This document shows positions 12,254 to 25,700 of a stretch of 64,000 nucleotides of DNA, piece by piece. Each line of letters opens with the position of its first letter. The stretch's first letter is position 1. The stretch lies in NCBI GenBank assembly GCA_950097015.1, contig CATNEN010000034.1:3138501-3202500 (forward strand). Reading direction: 5' to 3'. Under the pieces are notes generated by a model. It worked only from the letters and a program-made list of their open reading frames with translations, was not told the DNA's origin and searched no databases. Source of the stretch: Macrostomum hystrix. Lineage: Eukaryota; Platyhelminthes; Macrostomidae. A program made the translations under genes and the position numbers.

Positions 12254-12785
12254 CCAGAAGGCAGGAATGTTGTCGGGCCTTTCGCCTCGGCCACCATTCG
12301 GGAACTGAGGTAGGGATCAGGTCTGGCATTAATCTCGGCGATCCCTCATCAATCAGTGTGGCTGGCGCGGCTCGTTCTGAAAGCCCCGAGGCTACTTATA
12401 AGCCTTTAACCTGGTGAAGGGATAAATATCCCATTTCTGTCTTTTTTGTCCCGCCCACCGCCAGGCTACCCGCTTTCTGATTAAATATTTGTCAATCTTG
12501 GGCCACTCGAAGCCAACTGACAAGCAGAAAGTTTGCGTGCACGGAGACCGATAGGAACTGTACAGACTAGGCAAAAAACACGGAGAGACACGGAGGCGGC
12601 CACATTGAAACCAACAACGCGAGGGGACATTATGTCATAGATTTCTAATTTGTGATTTACGGAAAACTCTTCTGTTATCGATGAAGCTGAAGCCCGCGAG
12701 GTTTTTTTGTTTTATCAACAAATTCAGGTAGAAGTTTTTATTAATTTTGAATCAAATGGGATTTCAGTCGAGTCTTTTTTGACCA
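12254..12785. other. Spacer without a supported gene
   Basis: Mixed-composition spacer between two arrays; no gene recognised. Confidence 0.4.
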
Positions 12786-13856
12786 TGTCTTCTCCCTCCT
12801 GTCTTCTCCCTCCTGTCTTCCTCTTCCTGTCTTCTTCCTATTGTCTTCCCCTTCCTGTCTTCTCCCTCCTGTCTTCTCCTTCCTGTCTTCCTCTTCCTGT
12901 CTTCTCCTTCCTGTCTTCTCCCTCCTGTCTTCTCCCTCTTGTCTTCTCCCTCCTGTCTTCTCCTCGAGTCTTCCTCTTCCTGTCTTCCTCTTCCTGTCTT
13001 CTCCTTCCTGTCTTCTCCCTCCTGTCTTCTCCCTCTTGTCTTCTCCCTCCTGTCTTCTCCTCGAGTCTTCCTCTTCCTGTTTTCCCCTTCCTGTCTTCTT
13101 CCTCTTGTCTTCCGCTTCCTGTCTTCTTCCTTTTGTCTTCCCCTTCCTGTCTTCTCCCTCCTGTCTTCCCCTTCCTGTCTTCTCCCTCCTGTCTTCCCCT
13201 TCCTGTCTTCTCCCTCCTTTCTTCCCCTTCCTGTCTTCTCCCTCCTGTTTTCCCCTTCCTGTCTTCTTCCTCTTGTCTTCCCCTTCCTGTCTTCTCCCTC
13301 CTGTCTTCCCCTTCCTGTCTTCTCCCTCCTGTCTTCCCCTTCCTGTCTTCTTCCTCCTGTTTTCCCCTTCCTGTCTTCTTCCTCTTGTCTTCCCCTTCCT
13401 GTCTTCTCCCTCCTGTCTTCTCCTTCCTGTCTTCCTCTTCCTGTCTTCTCTCTCCTGTCTTCTCCTTCCTGTCTTCCTCTTCCTGTCTTCTCTCTCCTGT
13501 CTTCTCCCTCCTGTCTTCTCCCTCCTGTCTTCCCCTTCCTGTCTTCTCCCTCCTGTCTTCCCCTTCCTGTCTTCTCCCTCCTGTCTTCCCCTTCCTGTCT
13601 TCTCCCTCCTGTCTTCCCCTTCCTGTCTTCTCCCTCCTGTCTTCCCCTTCCTGTCTTCTCCCTCCTGTCTTCTTCCTCCTGTCTTCCCCTTCCTGTCTTC
13701 TTTTTCCTGTCTTCCCCTTCCTGTCTTCTTCCTCCTGTCTTCCCCTTCCTGTCTTCTTCCTCCTGTCTTCCCCTTCCTGTCTTCTCCCTCCTGTCTTCCC
13801 CTTCCTGTCTTCTCCCTCCTGTCTTCCCCTTCCTGTCTTCTCCATCCTGTCTTCTG
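12786..13856. repeat. 14-bp pyrimidine-tract minisatellite
   Basis: About 76 copies of a 14-bp unit GTCTTCTCCCTCCT, alternating with GTCTTCCCCTTCCT. The plus strand is almost purely pyrimidine except for the G of each unit. Frames stay open over most of it because the unit contains no stop codon on either strand; it is not a gene. Confidence 0.95.
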
Positions 13857-14593
13857 GCTAGGAAGACTGTTTGCTTGATCTAAAATTACAGCTAAATTCC
13901 ATAAATATTTATGTAGTTTTGCACCCTTAACTGCTCGGAAAAAAATGTAACCAAAATCTGAGTCATTTCTTGGAATCCTTCTGGGTGTTTCGTAACTCTT
14001 TTATAGCATGCGTTCACAAGTTTTGGTCGTTAAAACTCCAGTGAGTACAAAGCTCAAATATCATTTTCTACGCTCAGAAACTAAGTGATGCAGCTATATT
14101 CTTGGGTTGTCAAGTTATAATAAATTTAGCATTTAATTATTTTTGCACCAAATGGTGGACAAAAGTAACGAGTCCGTTTTCGCGCATACAGACATTGTAA
14201 TTATTTCATTTTTATTACTCAGCGACACTCAACCTTTTCTTGACTTTTCCTGTCTGAGGAAATGAGTCATCTGGGACACCTAGGCAAAGGTAATTTTTTG
14301 GCAAGAGATTAACGCATGCACACACACATCTAAAGCACACACTAACTTAGTACAAATTTGCTGACTGACATGTGTATCAAATCTAAATAAACTGCTTTTA
14401 ATAGGCACAAACTCAAATATTGTGTATGGGTGTGTGCGTGTGTGTGTTTTGGATAGACCTGTGGCATAGCTGTGTTTCTACTAAATGTTAAGCACGGAAC
14501 TGGTGTCTCCTGGCTTGTTGGTCTATAAGAAAATTTCTGTTATTTGCTCACTGCTATGAAGTAACCAAGTTGACGAATCATGGGGTAGAATCG
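13857..14593. other. Spacer with short CA/GT runs
   Basis: AT-rich spacer. Short CA-rich (about 14316-14336) and GT-rich (about 14427-14449) stretches are present. No exon recognised. Confidence 0.4.
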
Positions 14594-15176
14594 ACTTTGA
14601 AATGGAATAGTTATGGGGTGGAATAGTCATGAGATGGAATAGTCATGGGATGGAATAGTCATGGGATGGAATAGTCATGAGATGGAATAGTCATGGGATG
14701 GAATAGTCATGGGATGGAATAGTCATGGGATGGAATAGTCATGAGATGGAATAGTCATGGGATGGAATAGTCATGGGATGGAATAGTCATAGGATGGAAT
14801 AGTCATGGGATGGAATAGTCATGGGATGGAATAGTCATGGGATGGAATAGTCATGGGATGGAATAGTCATGGGATGGAATAGTCATGGGATCGAATAGTC
14901 ATGGGATGGAATAGTCATGGGATGGAATAGTCATGGGATGGAATAGTCATGGGATGGAATAGTCATGGGATGGAATAGTCATGGGATGGAATAGTCATGG
15001 GATGGAATAGTCATGGGATGGAATAGTCATGGGATGGAATAGTCATGGGATGGAATAGTCATGGGATGGAATAGTCATGGGATGGAATAGTCATGGGATG
15101 GAATAGTCATGGGATGGAATAGTCATGGGATGGAATAGTCATGGGATGGAATAGTCATGGGATGGAATAGTCATAG
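14594..15176. repeat. 16-bp minisatellite
   Basis: About 36 copies of GGGATGGAATAGTCAT with rare GAGATGG and TCGAATAG variants. Not coding. Confidence 0.95.
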
Positions 15177-15298
15177 GGTTAATCAAAGTGAGGCCGAGAA
15201 ATTACAAGTGGAGGATAGGATTGGAATGTTCCCCATGAATCCTTTAATGGGGAACCACTGTTTGGTAAGTGCCAAAGAAAGTTTCAAAGCCATTACAC

Positions 15299-15299
<1 letters not shown>

Positions 15300-15336
<37 letters not shown>
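15300..15336. repeat. (CAG)n trinucleotide run
   Basis: About twelve uninterrupted CAG/GCA triplets. Open frames through it read poly-Ala or poly-Gln, but no flanking coding signal supports translation. Confidence 0.9.
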
Positions 15337-15884
15337 CAAATGGCTGCGTGACCGTAAGCTGACTCATCACCGTCACCTACTAGCTACCAAGCAGCACAGG
15401 AGAATGCGCGTAGAACATCTTACAAGCTTTTGTCCCTCACAAACATTAACCCCACCAGCCCAGTAGGGCTATAGGGCATGAGGTGTCGACTAGAATCAGA
15501 GCGAAAAAGAGAGACACAGAAAGGTGGCAGAATATATCGTGTCCCAGTTTTTATATTTCTAGGTCCGCAATAGGTTCGAGCGTACTTTACCTACGCTTTC
15601 TAATGCCCCTCGTTTGTAACTACACACACTCACACACCGACTTGTTAATCAGGTTCATTTTCGAAAATGCGCCCACAAATTGTATAAGTTTTTTTTACTT
15701 TCCTGAAGCTTTTTCACATCCCTTGCAGTCTTTCTTCTGCTATTCTCCTTCTTCCAACTACCAACTTTGTCCAGGCTACAAGCGTGATTGTTAGCGTCGC
15801 AGATTGCCCACGGGGGCGCTCAAATATAGTGGTATTTTTTATTTAGGAAAAACTTTTCTCCTAATTAATAAGCCACTGCGGGTG
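15337..15884. other. Spacer without a supported gene
   Basis: A 103-codon open frame at 15483-15794 has no domain, and its composition is that of the local noncoding DNA. Nothing else seen. Confidence 0.4.
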
Positions 15885-16620
15885 ATAAAGTTGCAGATTG
15901 TGGTAGGTAGAATAGACTGCTGGTGCTAAAGTTGCAGATTGTGGTAGGTAGAATATAGACTGCTGGTGTTAAAGTTGCAGATTGTGGTAGGTAGAATATA
16001 GACTGCTGGTGTTAAAGTTGCAGATTGTGGTAGGTAGAATAGACTGCTGGTGCTAAAGTTGCAGATTGTGGTAGGTAGAATATAGACTGCTGGTGTTAAA
16101 GTTGCAGATTGTGGTAGGTAGAATATAGACTGCTGGTGTTAAAGTTGCAGATTGTGGTAGGTAGAATGGACTGCTGGTGCTAAAGTTGCAGATTGTGGTA
16201 GGTAGAATAGACTGCTGGTGTTAAAGTTGCAGATTGTGGTAGGTAGAATATAGACTGCTGGTGTTAAAGTTGCAGATTGTGGTAGGTAGAATAGACTGCT
16301 GGTGCTAAAGTTGCAGATTGTGGTAGGTAGAATATAGACTGCTGGTGTTAAAGTTGCAGATTGTGGTAGGTAGAATATAGACTGCTGGTGTTAAAGTTGC
16401 AGATTGTGGTAGGTAGAATAGACTGCTGGTGTTAAAGTTGCAGATTGTGGTAGGTAGAATATAGACTGCTGGTGCTAAAGTTGCAGATTGTGGTAGGTAG
16501 AATAGACTGCTGGCGCTAAAGTTGCAGATTGTGGTAGGTAGAATAGACTGCTGGCGTTAAAGTTGCAGATTGTGGTAGACTGCGGGTGTTAAAGTAGCAG
16601 ATTGTGGTAGACTGACTGCT
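15885..16620. repeat. 41/43-bp minisatellite upstream of ROR
   Basis: About 17 copies of a unit containing AAAGTTGCAGATTGTGGTAG. Length varies between GAATAGACT and GAATATAGACT forms, and the last units are truncated. The array ends about 170 bases before the ROR start codon, so it lies in or next to the ROR promoter or 5' UTR. Confidence 0.93.
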
Positions 16621-16793
16621 GGTGGAAGAATTTCCGATTTTTATAGAGTTTAACACGGTAGTGAAGTTGAAGAACAGTCTTTTAAGTATTGGACATTAAA
16701 CATCTTTTTGATTCCGTACAAAAACACGTGTACTGCTTTACAAATTCCAGGTTGAAAGCTTAAATAACAAAGGAGTGATTCCGTCAAAGGGAA

Positions 16794-19700
16794 ATGAATT
16801 CTGAGTTATTTTTGCTGGCCCTATTGCTTCCAATCTGCTGGCCAACTTGGGTTGCAGAATTTCACGGCGCCAGTGCTAAAACAATAGATCTTCCGCCTGT
16901 GAACATGTAGGTGCACCGACCACTCGTTTTTTTATTTTGTTTAACCACCGTTAATTAGCGTCAATTATTATAAGCTGCGAGAGCAACGTAGAATTTTGCT
17001 AGGTCTGTAAAACAAAATTGTTGAGCTCGAAAAAAGTAATAAAAATTCTTACAAAAATGTAGACGCTTAACTTAATTCTAGAAGTTTTCTGTAGAATTTA
17101 CTGTATATACAAAAATGTAATACTTCGGGTGTCCGGAAAGTCATGAGAATGTGTTATTCTAACTACTTAGACACAAGCTATTGACAAGATACTGTACCAT
17201 TCTAACACTTGACTTAATATATGTCTATGGCTGAAAGAGCTAGATTCTTGCTTCAAATTTGGGGGTAAGGCTGATGGTTATAACTTAGAAGTCTAGGCCA
17301 CTGCAACGCAGAGGCAAAGCAAGCATCTATCGTTACTTTTTTCTTCATTGATCCTTGCTGCTGCTTTGAGATGGACGAGTTTCAAGCTTATGCTTATACC
17401 AGGTATAAGCTTGGTATATCTGCTCCTGATTGCCATGGAGAACTGCTGAAAGTGCATGGAGATGTGGCGCCTGGTCTGTCGTTAGTGTACCGATGGTACA
17501 CAAGGTTCCGTGACGAGTCGTACCCACTGGCCCAAGCTGCCCGTACTGGCCGGCCGAGATCGACGAGAACACCAGAGCTGATCGAGACCTGCAGAAATCT
17601 CGTGAAAGAAGACCCAAAAGTGAGTGTCAGAGATCTTGCTGACTTCATGGAGGTTGGGAAATCAACAGTGCATGAAATATTGACTGAAGACCTGCAACTT
17701 CGCAATGTGTCTGCCGTGTGGGTCCCGCATGTTCTCTCCGAGGAGAACAAGGTTGCTCGCGTCAATTGTGCCAAGCAAATACGTCGGATTTTTCATACCG
17801 AGGGCATGACCAGCTTCTGCAACAAGTACGTGGTGGAGGACGAGACGTGGGTGTACCTTAAAAACACTGGTACACGGCAGAACAACCGGTGCTGGCTGGG
17901 TCAAGGCGACCATCGACCTCAAGTTGTGAGACACTCAGTCGGGGACCCAAAGACAATGCTGGTAGTCGCTTTCACCCCAAGCAAGCGATTCTCTATCATG
18001 TCAACGGCGCCAAAGCAGACTGTTGATGCCAATCGCATCGTTGAATTCGTTCGACACACAGGTGACCTATGGCGGAGCCTCAGATCACAGCCAATTCATC
18101 TGTCCGAAGTCTTGTGGCAGTGGGACAACGCACGACCTCATGTGGCCCAGCCTGTGCAGCAGTACATGGAGACTCGTGGAGTTCAACTGCTTTTTCAGAG
18201 TCCCTACAGCCCTGATTTCAATTTATGCGACCGTTTTTTCTTCAATTGGCTGAAATCGGACTTCTCGAAGCGGGAGTTCAGCAGCCACGATGAGGTCCGC
18301 GAGGCCGCGTTGCAGTGGGCGAGGGGTCTGGATGCAAACTGCTTGAAACGCGAGGTTCTACGGCTCGTGGAGCACTGCCAAGCTGTGATTGACTTCAGGG
18401 GAAATTACATTACTGATTAGTAAAGTTTCACTGTTCTGCGCGTTTTTATAATTAACCTTTTGTAGTTTTCTCATGACTTTCCGGACACCCGGAATAGTTG
18501 GCTATTCGTACGGTACCGTATGAATAAAACTGATGCTATTCAAACGGCATTTTACCCACCAATTTAAAATGTTATTTTAATACGAATTTTATTTATATAG
18601 ACTGTGCAAAGCCAAGCTTTTAAGTTGAACTGATTTCCCTAATACCTTTTAAGTTGAACTAATACTAGTAGCTCATTTTGAAATTTTAGAAAAAAAAGAG
18701 AAAATCTAATAACAAGTGGCATAATTTCTAATGTTTGATTATGCAATTTCAATTTGTAATTGCTATCGAAATTGCTGTTTTGCTGTTTGCATCTACAATT
18801 TATATAGCAATTGGATATAGTGTATAATACTGAATCGGAAAATATAATAAACTTAAAATAAACTCATATCATACTTGGGTAGATTGAGCTAATTTTGCCA
18901 AATTAAATTTTATTAATTCTATATATTTCTATCTAGATACGTCTATCATTTTATCAGTATCTGGGTAATTCTCGTTTAATTAATACACAATAAATCACAT
19001 ACGTATTTAAATATCATTTTAATTTGGCGGGTAAACTGCCATATGAATAGCATCAGTTTTATTCATGCGCTACCGTACGAATAGCCACTAAAATTATCAT
19101 TACGATTTATCCGTTTTCAAGCACCAGTTTGAAATAGCGAATGAGTTTGGCACCTTTTTAAATTATTCATCATTCTGGCGCCAATTTGAACCAAAATTCA
19201 ACTTGGAAGTTGGTGAAGACTGGGCATGGTGCATTCATAAGTTTACTAGTTTCCAATAAAATTATAAATCCAAATTATGGCTCGTTGTATTGGTACAGAC
19301 TTAAATTATGTATGAATTTGGCGCGGTTTTAAATTTATCATGAATTTGGCATTGATTAAAATTGTGCCGACCATTTCGCTTTATAAATAAAATAAACTCT
19401 GATGGGCACATTAAATAACTTGTCTATATTTCTAAATTATAGTAACTGTAGAAAATGTATAATATCACCCATTAATTCTGAGCAAATACAAATTACCGCG
19501 AGCTAAATCCAACTAGTCCTCCCAGTATACTTCGCAATCCGGAAGTTGGAGCCGACATCAGCGGCAATCACATCAGGTTGGTGAGGCCGATGACCAGCTT
19601 GACTGTGGCGGCTGGTGAGTCCGCCACATTTATCTGCGACATCATCGGGAAGCCGCTGCCACACTATCGCTGGCTGAAGGACGGAGAAGATGTGGCCCAG

Positions 19701-22700
19701 AGATCGCGGTTTAATGTTCGAGCTGTGCAGTTTGGATCGACGTGAGCATTTTGACTGAGTGATTCGCCACAATCGCAGCACAAGCAATAGCTAATTAGGA
19801 ATCCTAACCAGCAATAATCCCACCAGGAAACGAAGCTAGAAACACAGCAGGAAACGAAGCTAGAATCGCAGCAGGAAACAAAGCTAGAATCGCTGCAGGA
19901 AACAAAGATATAATCGCTGCAGGAAACGAAGCTAGAATCGCAGCAGGAAACAAAGATAGAATCGCTGCAGGAAACGAAGCTAGAATCGCAGCAGGAAACA
20001 AAGCTAGAATCGCAGCAGGAAAAAAAGCTAGAATCGATGCAGGAAAAAAAGCTAGAATCACAGCAGGAAACAAAGCTAGAATCGCAGCAGGAAAAAAAGC
20101 TAGAATCGAAGCAGGAAACAAAGCTAGAATCGCAGCAGGAACCAAAGCTAGAATCGCAGCAGGAAACAAAGCTAGAATCGATGCAGGAAACAAAGCTAGA
20201 ATCGCAGCTGGAAACAAAGCTAGAATCGCAGCAGGAAACGAAGCTAGAATCGCAGCAGGAAACAAAGCTAGAATCGCTGCAGGAAACGAAGCTAGAATCG
20301 CAGCAGGAAACGAAGCTAGAATCGCAGCAGGAAACGAAGCTAGAATCGCAGCAGGAAACGAAGCTAGAATCGCAGCAGGAAACAAAGCTAGAAACACAGC
20401 AGGAAACAAAGCTAGAATCGCAGCAGGAAACAAAGCTAGAATGGCAGCAGGAAACAAAGCTAGAATCGCAGCAGGAAACAAAGCTAGAATCACAGCAGGA
20501 AACAAAGCTAGAATCGCAGCAGGAAACAAAGCTAGAAACACAGCAGGAAACAAAGCTAGAATCGCAGCAGGAAACAAAGCTAGAATGGCAGCAGGAAACA
20601 AAGCTAGAATGGCAGCAGGAAACAAAGCTAGAATCGCAGCAGGAAACAAAGCTAGAATCACAGCAGGAAACGAAGCTAGAATCGCAGCAGGAAACAAAGC
20701 TAGAAACACAGCAGGAAACGAAGCTAGAAACACAGCAGGAAACAAAGCTAGAATCACAGCAGGAAACGAAGCTAGAATCACAGCAGGAAACGAAGCTAGA
20801 ATCGCAGCAGGAAACGAAGCTAGAAACACAGCAGGAAACGAAGCTAGAAACACAGCAGGAAACAAAGCTAGAAGCACAGCAGGAAACAAAGCTAGAATCG
20901 CAGCAGGAAACAAAGCTAGAATCGCAGCAGGAAACAAAGCTAGAAACACAGCAGGAAACGAAGCTAGAAACACAGCAGGAAACGAAGCTAGAAACACAGC
21001 AGGAAACAAAGCTAGAAACACAGCAGGAAACAAAGCTAGAATCACAGCAGGAAACAAAGCTAGAATCACAGCAGGAAACAAAGCTAGAATCGCAGCAGGA
21101 AACAAAGCTAGAATCGCAGCAGGAAACAGAGCTAGAATCGCAGCAGGAAACAAAGCTAGAATCGCAGCAGGAAACAAAGCTAGAATCGCAGCAGGAAACA
21201 AAGCTAGAATCGAAGCAGGAAACAAAGCTAGAATCGCAGCAGGAAACAAAGCTAGAATCGCAGCAGGAAACAAAGCTAGAATCGCAGCAGGAAACAAAGC
21301 TAGAATCGCAGCAGGAAACAAAGCTGGAATCGAAGCAGGAAACAAAGCTAGAATCGCAGCAGGAAACAAAGCTAGAATCGCAGCAGGAAAGAAAGCTAGA
21401 ATCGCAGCAGGAAACAAAGCTAGAATCGCAGCAGGAAACAAAGCTAGAATCGAAGCAGGAAACAAAGCTAGAATCGCAGCAGGAAACAAAGCTAGAATCG
21501 CAGCAGGAAACAAAGCTAGAATCGCAGCAGGAAACAAAGCTAGAATCGCAGCAGGAAACAAAGCTAGAATCGAAGCAGGAAACAAAGCTAGAATCGCAGC
21601 AGGAAACAAAGCTAGAATCGCAGCAGGAAAGAAAGCTAGAATCGCAGCAGGAAACAAAGCTAGAATCGCAGCAGGAAACAAAGCTAGAATCGCAGCAGGA
21701 AACAAAGCTAGAATCGCAGCAGGAAACAAAGCTAGAATCGCAGCAGGAAACAAAGCTAGAATCACAGCAGGAAACAAAGCTAGAATCGCAGCAGGAAACA
21801 AAGCTAGAATCGCAGCAGGAAACAAAGCTAGAATCGCAGCAGGAAACAAAGCTAGAATCACAGCAGGAAACAAAGCTAGAATCGCAGCAGGAAACAAAGC
21901 TAGAATCACAGCAGGAAACAAAGCTAGAATCGCAGCAGGAAACAAAGCTAGAATCGCAGCAGGAAACAAAGCTAGAATCGCAGCAGGAAACAAAGCTAGA
22001 ATCGCAGCAGGAAACAAAGCTAGAATCGCAGCAGGAAACAAAGCTAGAATCGCAGCAGGAAACAAAGCTAGAATCGCAGCAGGAAACAAAGCTAGAATCG
22101 CAGCAGGAAACAAAGCTAGAATCGCAGCAGGAAACAAAGCTAGAATCGCAGCAGGAAACAAAGCTCGAATCGTTCTTAAGACATTGTTGAGTACCAAAGC
22201 CAGTATCGTAACGGAAACCAAAGCTAGAATCACACCCGAACTCAGTAATCTGAAATTGTTATCCCGAAAGATACTATTTCCATGAGAAATACTACTTACT
22301 ACGTTAGTAGGCTGCTGCGGCTAATGCTAAATATATTTGTTTGAAAAAAACACTATTGAAGGCTGCAAATCAAGCGTCTGAGGCACTCGGACGCCGGCCA
22401 GTACAGCTGCGTAGCTGCCAACCGAAACGGAACGTTAAGCACCGACGCTCAGTTAATCGTCACCGGCTCGCGGCGACGCCGACCAGATGGCGACGGAGAC
22501 GATGACTTCGGTGATGAAAAAGCCGATAGCGACTACGAAGTCGGTAAACGGGATGGATTCTGCCAGCAGCTAAGAATCAGTGTTTGCAGCGGCTACCTGA
22601 GACGCGGCGCTAGGGTGTTGGTGGAATCGCAGATTTACCAGCAGGACAAAGAGTTGCAGCTCATGCAGCGTGAGTCTTCTTACTCCTGATTGGCTGTCAC

Positions 22701-25700
22701 TCTGAAGCTAAGAGAGTTCGTCGAATTTCGTAATTTAACATCGTTTTTGGAATTCGTCGATTCCGGAATTCGTCGGTTCTAGAACTCGTCGAGTCTGGAA
22801 TTCGTCGATTCTGGAATTCGTCTATTCTGGAATTCGTCGATTCTAAAATTTGTATATTCTGGAATTCGTCGATTCTAAAATTCGTCGGTTCTGGAGTTCG
22901 TCGATTCTGGAATGCGTCGATTCTGGAATTCGTCGATTCTAAAATTCGTCTATTCTTGAATTCGTCGATTCTAAAATTCATCGATTCCGGAATTAGTCTA
23001 TTCTGGAATTCGTCTATTCTGCAATTCGTCTATTCTGGAATTCGTCGATTTGGGAATTCGTTTTTTTAGGAATTCGTCGATTCTGGAATTCGTCGATTCT
23101 AAAATTAGTCTATTCTGGAATTCGTCGGTTCTGGAGTTCGTCGAGTCTGGAGTTCGTCGAGTCTGGAATTCATTGATTTTAGAATTCGTCAATTCCGGAA
23201 TTTGTCGAATTTCCGAGTTCATTGACTCGTCGATTCGTCAAATTAGGAAGTCATCCGATTTCGAAGGCTTTGACTTCTTATTTTGTTTCTCGATTTTGTG
23301 GGCACAGATTTGACTACTGAGAGGTCCTGAGTTCGAACCTGCTTGTTCACACTGTGATAAAGTGCTGTGACTTGACGATGCTCAAATCAATTGTCATTAA
23401 AATATGTGCAGATTTGAACTGCCGACCTTCCAGTGCTCAAATCTGTGCACACATCAAAAGATTGTTGCTTTTTGTTACAAGCAATGCTATGATGGTACCA
23501 GAGTCCAATAAATTAACGATCTACCTTGATTGCTAACCATTAGCAGGCTGTTTTGTTTTACTTGACTCCCCATAAATCAGATTTTATCCCCAGACCATTA
23601 GCGATCATATTAGATCTGAAAGTGTCATTTTGTGATTTACAAATCATCCTATATACGCTCGTATGAGAACCGCAAATCACTTCTGAAACCGTCGATAATC
23701 ATCCAGTGTAATAAATTGGATATTTTGCTTTTTGATGTACGAGCTAGTTTGATTATTACGATCGAATCTTTAGTAGGCGACTGTTAATTACGAGCTACCT
23801 CAATCAAGTCCAGCAGTTCATAAAATCTTTGATAAAGCACTTTTAACAGCCGAAACATTCCTCACTGTAATTTTATACCGTAGCTTACAAACTTTGAGAT
23901 AAGGCACTTTGGTGCTATACAATGCAATGAAGGGGTAGAGGCTATTTCAATGTACATGCTATAAGTCATGCACAATGTATAGACCTTTTTATGCTGTCAT
24001 TGGCGCAAGGGATAGAAATGAACCAATGTACACTCGATGCGTCACTCGTCACTGAAGGTCCTGGCGTGGGGTGGTTGGTGCATGGGGTACAAGTGAAGCA
24101 ATGTACACTCTATGCGTCACTCGTCACTGAAGGTCCTGGCGTGGGGTGGTTGTCGTGTGGGGTAGAAGTGAAGCAATGTACACTCTATGCGTCACTCGTC
24201 ACTGAAGGTCCTGGCGTGGGGTGGTTGGCGTGTGGGGTAGAAGTGAAGCAATGTACACTCTATGCGTCACTCGTCACTGAAGGTCCTGGCGTGGGGTGGT
24301 TGGCGTGTGGGGTAGAAGTGAAGCAATGTACACTCTATGCGTCACTCGTCACTGAAGGTCCTGGCGTGGGGTGGTTGGCGTGTGGGGTAGAAGTGAAGCA
24401 GTGTAAACAATGGAACTAAATGAACGCAACCTGTTCCACAGTGCATAAAATGATGCGCGAAGTCTCGAACGAGACCTGCCTGCCGCCTCTGATGGAGGCG
24501 GTGTGTCGGCACAGCTTTCCGGAGTGCGCAGCCGCGGAGGACGGCACTGCCGATGTAGGCCACACCGGGATCAGCACCAGACGCCGTCGGCGCCAGAGAG
24601 TGCGGCAGCTCTGCCGTCAGGACTGCCAGAAGCTGACCCTGGGTGAACCTTGTCGCGGCAGCTTCAACCGCCTGAAGGACAGCCTGGAGTATTTCGATAG
24701 GCACAGTGCTAGCGGAGCTCGTGAGTGGCGACTGCAGCTGCCTGCCTGGGATAGACGGGATGGGGTGGGATGGAATCAGGTGTGAAACACCTTGCATGAT
24801 CGAGACTAGATGTGGCAAGCGGTTCGCCTGTAAAGCTGCGAACACCCACCTGAAACCCACCTGTACAGAACTGCGTCATCTGCTGCCCAGCTGCGACTCC
24901 CTGCCGTCCCAGACTCACCTGTGCGAGCCTCTCGCTACTCAGGCGTCCCCCGGCGACCATCCGGATGGCTGCTTCGTCTCTGTCGGCAGCCGAACTGGAC
25001 GGCGCTGCCTGCCGCCGGAGTCTCCGTGCCGACCGGCCGCGAGCGACGTCTCCGATCGTCGGCCGGGATCGCCTTGGTGCTACGTGGACCCCGGCGGCAT
25101 TGAAACTTGCAGACGGTTCGATCTTTGCGGTGATAGAGCAGGTGGGTCTTACTCAGCCGGCGCCCAGGCCTAGCTAAATACAATGGCTCTTATCTCGGTT
25201 AGACCGACCATCCCCTGTTAGACAGACCCATCCCCTGTTAGACAGACCCATCCCCTGTTAGACAGACCCATCCCCTGTTAGACAGACCCATTCCCTGTTA
25301 GACAGACCCATCCCTGTTAGACAAACCCATTCCCTGTTAGACAGACCCATCCCCTGTTAGACAAACCCATTCCCTGTTAGACAAACCCATTCCCTGTTAG
25401 ACAAACCCATTCCCTGTTAGACAGACCCATCCCCTGTTAGACAAACCCATCCCCTGTTAGACAGACCCATCCTTGTTAGATAGACCTATCCCCTGTTAGA
25501 CAGACCTATTACCTGTTAGACAGACGTATTCCCTGTTAGACAGACCCATTCCCTGTTAGACAAACCCATTCCCTGTTAGACAGACCCATCCCCTGTTAGA
25601 CAAACCCATTCCCTGTTAGACAAACCCATTCCCTGTTAGACAAACCCATTCCCTGTTAGACAGACCCATCCCCTGTTAGACAAACCCATCCCCTGTTAGA

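Noticed and set aside
12707..13883. Open frames of 314-384 codons in the CT-rich region
   Set aside because: They come from a 14-bp repeat without stop codons; all frames are open and no exon signals exist.
15269..15466. Poly-Gln or poly-Ala protein over the CAG run
   Set aside because: Two frames are equally open, nothing around the run looks like coding sequence.
19804..22233. Open frames of 614-809 codons on both strands
   Set aside because: They follow from the 24-bp period with no stop codon in the unit; the array lies in ROR intron 2 and the same open state is seen in several frames at once.
24709..25183. Several overlapping open frames of 60-155 codons
   Set aside because: Only the frame of ROR exon 5 (24869-25141) is real; the others are shadows of GC-rich coding sequence.
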